From contig NZ_VUYU01000010.1 of the NCBI RefSeq assembly GCF_011682065.1, positions 1 to 64,000 of the forward strand: 64,000 nt of DNA. The letters are read 5' to 3'. Below the pieces are notes generated by a model, which was not told the DNA's origin, ran no database searches, and worked only from the letters and a program-made list of their open reading frames with translations. The stretch is from Massilia rubra (GTDB lineage: Bacteria; Pseudomonadota; Gammaproteobacteria; Burkholderiales; Burkholderiaceae_D). Shown piece after piece: positions 60,551 through 64,000 of the stretch. Each line of letters begins with the position of its first letter. Within the stretch, counting starts at the first letter, position 1. The translations under genes were made by a program, and so were the position numbers.

Positions 60551-62035
60551 TCACGCCTGCAGCCAGGCGGCGTGGGCGTCGACCAGGCCGGCCCCGGTGG
60601 CGCCGTCGACGCCCGGCCCGGCCTTCACGCCCAGCCCTTCCGGATCGCTGGACGGGCTGGCCGAGCCGTCATGCACGTCGATCGCGGTGCGCGTCAGCAG
60701 GCCCTTGATTTCGGCCGGCGTGAGCTTGGGATTTTTCTGCAGCAGCAGGGCGCACACGGCGGCGATCTGCGGCGCCGAGGCCGAGGTGCCGCTGAACACG
60801 GCCCAACCGTCGCCGGGACGGGTGCCGTCATGCGCGGCGTTGCCGGTATCGATATCGGCGCCGGGCGGCACCGGCAGCATGATGTAATCGGCGTTCGGCA
60901 GCATGCCGACCAGGCCGCATACATCGGGCACGTGGCGGCCTGAATAGATGCCGCTGGTAAAGGCGGAGGCGTAATCCGACGCTGTCATCGCGCCGTTTTC
61001 GGCCACGAAGGTGCCGCCGACGCTGAGCACTTCCGGCATCGAGGCCGGGAAAGCGTAGTGGCCGTTGCCTGCGGAGAAAACCACCACGATGCCGCTGGCA
61101 ATCGCCGCCTGGATTTCGGCTTCCAGCGGTTTCAGGCCGTTCGGCAAGTCCCCCAGTTCGGAGACGCCATCGTCATCGCGCAAGTCGTAGCACATGCTCA
61201 CCGTGATCACGTGCGGCTTGTGCTTGAGCGCTTCCTGGAAGCCTTCGAGGATGCTGGCGCCGCCGTTCGGGTCGGCGTCGTCGCCCAGCTTGACGCCGAT
61301 GAAGGTCACTTTCGGCGCCACCGCGAACACATTGGCCGATTCGCCCGTGCCGTGGCTGCCGGGATCGGTCTGGCGGTTGGTGGCCGAGGGCGCCAGCACC
61401 ACCGAGGAGGTAAAACCGTTGCGCGTGAAAAATGGGTGCGAATGGTCGAAGCCGGTGTCGATCATGGCCACGCGGATGCCTTCGCCATGGTGGCGTTCCT
61501 TGTGGATATTGGTGACGTTCAGCTTGGCCGGCACATCCTTGAGTACGTCGAGATGGTAGTAACCGACCGACGGCGGGCGCGCGCTGGCGCCGGGGTCGGC
61601 CAGGTAGATGTGCGGCCACTGGATATAGGCGTCGTCGATCAGCGCCTTGATCGCCGGATCGGGATTCCAGGGGGCGCCCTTGGCCGGGTAGAACACGCGG
61701 TCGCTCGAATAGCTTTGCTTCTGGCTCAGGTTGAACGGGGTCAGGCGCGTGCCGAACACTTGTTCGAACTGGGCCACGCTGCCGCGCACCGACACCGTCA
61801 TGCGGCCGCGCCCGGAGACGATAAAGCCGCGCTGGCGCAGCGCCTCGATGGCCGTTTCCATTTCCCCCGGCGCTGGCTCGAAGCTGAGGATGCTGCGCGA
61901 GGACAGGCGCGCCGCCAGCTTGGTCGGGCCGGCGTTGGCGCGGCCCTTGAAGGTAATGGCGATGCGCAACTGCGCTTCCGGCGGAGCCGGTTCGCCCACG
62001 GCGGGACGCGGCTGGCTGGGTTTGAAAGGCTGCAT
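60551..62035 (-). CDS. S8 subtilisin-type protease with sedolisin-like propeptide
   Basis: A 494-residue serine protease. The catalytic triad is of subtilisin type: Asp193 in VAMIDTGFDHSH, His228 in GSHGTGESANV and Ser418 in FSGTSASAPQIA, with the oxyanion Asn324 in SAGNG. The N-terminal region (about 20-115), with FIVSGRGRMTVSVRGSVAQFEQVFG, resembles the pro-kumamolisin domain of S53 sedolisins rather than the usual inhibitor-I9 propeptide. No Sec signal is visible, so its site of action is unclear. A 99-residue gene with a similar propeptide-like sequence lies nine bases upstream. It precedes the oxidoreductase gene by two bases. Confidence 0.85.
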   Translation of the reverse strand: MQPFKPSQPRPAVGEPAPPEAQLRIAITFKGRANAGPTKLAARLSSRSILSFEPAPGEMETAIEALRQRGFIVSGRGRMTVSVRGSVAQFEQVFGTRLTPFNLSQKQSYSSDRVFYPAKGAPWNPDPAIKALIDDAYIQWPHIYLADPGASARPPSVGYYHLDVLKDVPAKLNVTNIHKERHHGEGIRVAMIDTGFDHSHPFFTRNGFTSSVVLAPSATNRQTDPGSHGTGESANVFAVAPKVTFIGVKLGDDADPNGGASILEGFQEALKHKPHVITVSMCYDLRDDDGVSELGDLPNGLKPLEAEIQAAIASGIVVVFSAGNGHYAFPASMPEVLSVGGTFVAENGAMTASDYASAFTSGIYSGRHVPDVCGLVGMLPNADYIMLPVPPGADIDTGNAAHDGTRPGDGWAVFSGTSASAPQIAAVCALLLQKNPKLTPAEIKGLLTRTAIDVHDGSASPSSDPEGLGVKAGPGVDGATGAGLVDAHAAWLQA

Positions 62036-62044
62036 GGAATCCCC

Positions 62045-62344
62045 CTAGGTAGGTTGGCCCGGCGTCGCGTGGCGCGGAGCGATGGTAATCAGGCTGACGG
62101 CGTGTTGCAGATCCGCCGGAATCGCGAGCTCTGGTGTAGATGGTATATCGGATGCGAACCCGGATCTTACATTTGGAATTGGTCCGAATAAATTTTCTGC
62201 CTGGGCCAGGGAGGTTTCGGCCGAGATGGTGGCCATGCCGCAGGCGGTCACATGCATGCCGTGCGCCTCGAGCAAGGCGCACAGGGCGGGGTCATCGCTG
62301 CGATCGCGGGCGCGATCGCGCAGCAGGAGCTGGAGCTTGATCAT
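62045..62344 (-). CDS. Free-standing propeptide-like protein
   Basis: A 99-residue protein without signal peptide. Residues 23-54 (ALLEAHGMHVTACGMATISA, then ETSLAQAENLFG) align with the propeptide of the protease encoded nine bases downstream (residues 65-95, ending SVAQFEQVFG). They share the S-x-AQ-x-E-x-x-FG core. Its PELAIPADLQHAV near residue 71 also matches the end of pro-kumamolisin domains. It looks like a propeptide encoded as its own gene, possibly a folding helper or inhibitor of the protease. The ATG at 62344 or a GTG at 62356 could be the start; neither has a strong ribosome site. Confidence 0.65.
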   Translation of the reverse strand: MIKLQLLLRDRARDRSDDPALCALLEAHGMHVTACGMATISAETSLAQAENLFGPIPNVRSGFASDIPSTPELAIPADLQHAVSLITIAPRHATPGQPT

Positions 62345-62455
62345 GACGGTGCGCACAAGGGGACGCTGATGTCATCATAGTAAGGCTTTGGGGAAATCTT
62401 TGCCCGGCAGATGCAATCGTGCGCGAGAGGCCGCTTGCCTGCGCCCTGCCCACCG

Positions 62456-62611
62456 CCGGTGTCAGGTCTGACATTCGGACACAGACTGAACAGGTCCCCG
62501 GTGTCTGTCATCCCCGGTGTCAGGTCTGACATTCGGACACAGACTGAACATTGGGTAAAGATTGTTGCCTGATACAGCCGTGCTCGTGTCCGAATGTCAG
62601 ACCTGACACCG
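62456..62611. repeat. REP-like repeat cluster: two direct copies and one inverted
   Basis: A 37-base unit occurs twice identically (62456-62492 and 62514-62550, beginning CCGGTGTCAGGTCTGACATT). Its first 25 bases recur inverted at 62587-62611. Each unit contains the small palindrome TGTCAGGTCTGACA. The cluster lies in the 62345-62633 gap between the trmL 3' end and the propeptide-like gene's start. The CCGGxGTC beginning recalls the repeat near polA, but the unit is different. No transposase is present. Confidence 0.8.
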
Positions 62612-62633
62612 CCTGTGACACTGCCTGGGAGGA

Positions 62634-63104
62634 TCAGGCGCCGCCGGCGTAGCCGTTCTGGCGCCAGGCTTCGAACACCACCACCGCGACCGTGTTGGAG
62701 AGATTCAGGCTGCGGTTGTCCGGACGCATCGGCAGGCGGATGCGTTGTTGCGCCGGGAACGATTCGCGCAGGGCCGGCGCCAGGCCGCGCGTTTCGGCGC
62801 CGAACACGAACACGTCGCCCGGCAGGAAGCTGGCCCCGGCGAACGGCGCCGAGCCGTGCGTGGTCAGCGCGAACATGCGCGCCGGGTCGGGCTGGCATGC
62901 GCTGATATAGGCGTCCCAGTTCTTGTGGACCCGCATGCTGGCGTAATCGTGATAGTCGAGCCCGGCGCGCTTCATCTTGGCGTCGTCCAGCGGAAAACCT
63001 AGCGGTTCGATCAGGTGCAGTTGCGCGCCCGTGTTGGCGCACAGGCGGATGATGTTGCCGGTGTTCGGCGGGATTTCGGGTTCGACCAGTACGACGTGAA
63101 ACAA
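62634..63104 (-). CDS. trmL: tRNA (cytidine(34)-2'-O)-methyltransferase
   Basis: A 156-residue SPOUT-fold methyltransferase that 2'-O-methylates the wobble base of tRNA-Leu isoacceptors. Family motifs are FHVVLVEPEIPPNTGNIIRL at the N-terminus, FVFGAETRGLA, and IRLPMRPDNRSLNLSNTVAV forming the knot. The start is a TTG at 63104, decided by the ribosome site AAGGAG six bases upstream and by the family terminus; an ATG at 63125 would add seven residues and lies ahead of that site. It is 28 bases after comF on the same strand. Confidence 0.93.
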   Translation of the reverse strand: MFHVVLVEPEIPPNTGNIIRLCANTGAQLHLIEPLGFPLDDAKMKRAGLDYHDYASMRVHKNWDAYISACQPDPARMFALTTHGSAPFAGASFLPGDVFVFGAETRGLAPALRESFPAQQRIRLPMRPDNRSLNLSNTVAVVVFEAWRQNGYAGGA

Positions 63105-63132
63105 TGTATTCTCCTTGGGTGGCATGTAGTCA

Positions 63133-63876
63133 TTAGTGCGGCGGCGTGCGCGCAAACACCATATTGCTCACGCGCGCGGCGCCGAAGCGCTTGAGGGTGG
63201 CCGCCAGCGCATCGAGGGTGTGGCCGCTGGTCATCACATCGTCGACCACGCCGATGTGCCGTCCGCGCACCACCGCCAGCATGTCGGGCGCGACCAGGAA
63301 TGCATGGCGCATATTGTGCTTGCGCTGGCCCGGCGCCACGCGCGATTGCGCCGGCGTGTCCAGCTGGCGCACGGCCAGCCGCGGGTACAGCGCAATGCCC
63401 AGCAACTTTGATAGCGGCCGGGCGATTTCGAGCGCCTGGTTAAACCCGCGCTCGGCCAGGCGCGCCGGTCCCAGCGGCACCGGACACAGCAATTCCGGCG
63501 GCGCGAAGCCGGGCGCGGCCAGCACGGCCCGGGCCAGCGCCCCGGCGCACCACGGCGCCAGCGCGAGCGCGCCGCCGAACTTGAGCCGCAGCACTAACTG
63601 GTCGAGCGGAACGGCATAGTCGCTCGCGGCCACGGTGGCGTCGTAGGCGGGCGCGTCGGCCAGGCAGGCGCCGCACAGGAGCCCACGGTCGGCGCTGCCG
63701 AGCGGATTGGCGCAGCAGCGGCAACGCGCGCCGCCGCCGCCGACGAAGCGGCGCGCGCACGGGGCGCAGACCGGCGCGTCGGCATCGCCTCCGCACAAGG
63801 CGCAGGCCGACGGTAGCCATGCGGCGGCGCATGCCCGCATCCGGGGCCGCAGCCAGCGGCGCAGAAATTCGCTCAT
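63133..63876 (-). CDS. ComF family phosphoribosyltransferase-like protein
   Basis: A 247-residue protein of the ComF/GntX family. The N-terminal zinc-ribbon-like region has paired cysteines (CALCGG, CAPC, CRCC, CGAC; residues 20-75). The C-terminal PRTase fold has the PRPP-binding motif VVDDVMTSGHTLDALAATL near residue 205 and the family signature RLAERGFNQALEIARPL. ComF is needed for DNA uptake in competent bacteria, although many bearers are not known to be competent; type IV pilus ATPases in this window would be compatible. The start at 63876 follows GGAAGGG. Confidence 0.9.
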   Translation of the reverse strand: MSEFLRRWLRPRMRACAAAWLPSACALCGGDADAPVCAPCARRFVGGGGARCRCCANPLGSADRGLLCGACLADAPAYDATVAASDYAVPLDQLVLRLKFGGALALAPWCAGALARAVLAAPGFAPPELLCPVPLGPARLAERGFNQALEIARPLSKLLGIALYPRLAVRQLDTPAQSRVAPGQRKHNMRHAFLVAPDMLAVVRGRHIGVVDDVMTSGHTLDALAATLKRFGAARVSNMVFARTPPH

Positions 63877-63961
63877 CGGACAGCCCTTCCAAAATCGCAT
63901 CGCTGCAAACGGCAAGACGGCAAACGGGTACACTGCCGGCATTATCTCATCTCACAGTCCT

Positions 63962-64000
63962 ATGAACACGCCCGATACCTTGAGCGCGCCGATCGACCTG
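63962..64000 (+). CDS. 5' end of a gene, possibly a BioC-like methyltransferase
   Basis: The first 13 codons (MNTPDTLSAPIDL) of a gene cut by the window end. It is divergent from comF, and a -10-like TACACT lies about 30 bases upstream. In related betaproteobacteria the gene beside comF is a BioC-type methyltransferase; that is the only basis for the guess. Confidence 0.4.
   Translation, partial: MNTPDTLSAPIDL

Noticed and set aside
59283-60887. Plus-strand frame through the repeat and opposite the oxidoreductase
   Set aside because: It crosses a palindromic repeat and mirrors a gene with intact Gfo/Idh/MocA motifs.
61058-62191. Plus-strand frame opposite the S8 protease
   Set aside because: Antisense shadow; the protease triad on the minus strand is complete.
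62456-62611. CRISPR array
   Set aside because: Only two direct copies and one inverted copy, irregular spacing and no cas genes; it fits REP-type repeats instead.
63105-63155. Longer N-terminus for trmL from an ATG at 63125 or beyond
   Set aside because: The AAGGAG ribosome site lies inside that extension and fits a TTG at 63104, which also restores the family N-terminus.

Overview
The window looks like a chromosomal segment of a high-GC betaproteobacterium of the Oxalobacteraceae, most likely Massilia, Telluria or a close relative. This is inferred from gene content and synteny: thrB-DUF2782-polA, xseB-ispA-dxs, pilT/pilU next to yggS-proC, and trmL-comF followed by a methyltransferase-like start. 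No database comparison was possible. The first ~120 bases are runs of C and G that look like a contig end. I see no rRNA, tRNA, CRISPR array, complete insertion sequence or prophage.

Layout. 0.1-9.5 kb: membrane protein, homoserine kinase and DUF2782 protein on the minus strand, then polA, a DUF4382 lipoprotein, a ZIP metal transporter, two tandem beta/gamma-crystallin genes and a gene with a Cys/Gly-rich tail behind a possible Pho box. 9.5-13.3 kb (minus): sulfurtransferase, two EamA exporters and a Rieske oxygenase. 13.6-16.7 kb: xseB-ispA-dxs (isoprenoid precursors), followed by a 189-bp MITE with perfect terminal repeats. 17-23.2 kb: small unknown genes; a TetR regulator divergent from an isomerase-hydrolase-esterase operon with a palindromic operator; a cobalamin adenosyltransferase. 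23.2-27 kb: glcDEF glycolate oxidase. 27-31 kb: LysR regulator with an Old Yellow Enzyme, and a glutathione peroxidase with a stray fragment of its own 3' end nearby. 31-35 kb: pilU and pilT (twitching motility), yggS, proC. 35-41.7 kb: DUF883/holin-like membrane cluster, ubiA, a hybrid histidine kinase, acyl-CoA dehydrogenase, oxyR. 41.8-48 kb: a second PilU-like ATPase, rfaE2 and several uncharacterised genes.

48-59.3 kb is a carbohydrate-utilisation island. A LacI regulator and a tryptophan-halogenase-like flavoprotein diverge from a TonB-dependent receptor, GH1 beta-glucosidase, glucokinase, MFS transporter, GH9 hydrolase and UPF0303 protein; the last four are overlapping genes. The shared intergenic region carries two LacI-type palindromes 21 bp apart. 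The inferred route is uptake of a beta-glucan oligosaccharide through the receptor, cleavage by GH9, import by the MFS protein, then GH1 and glucokinase.

59.4-64 kb (minus): a Gfo/Idh/MocA oxidoreductase, a subtilisin-type protease with a sedolisin-like propeptide, a small upstream protein resembling a free-standing copy of that propeptide, trmL and comF. The protease and its orphan propeptide are the most unusual pair here. Palindromic intergenic repeats of at least three types occur at 2.5, 35.0, 43.0, 59.4 and 62.5 kb.
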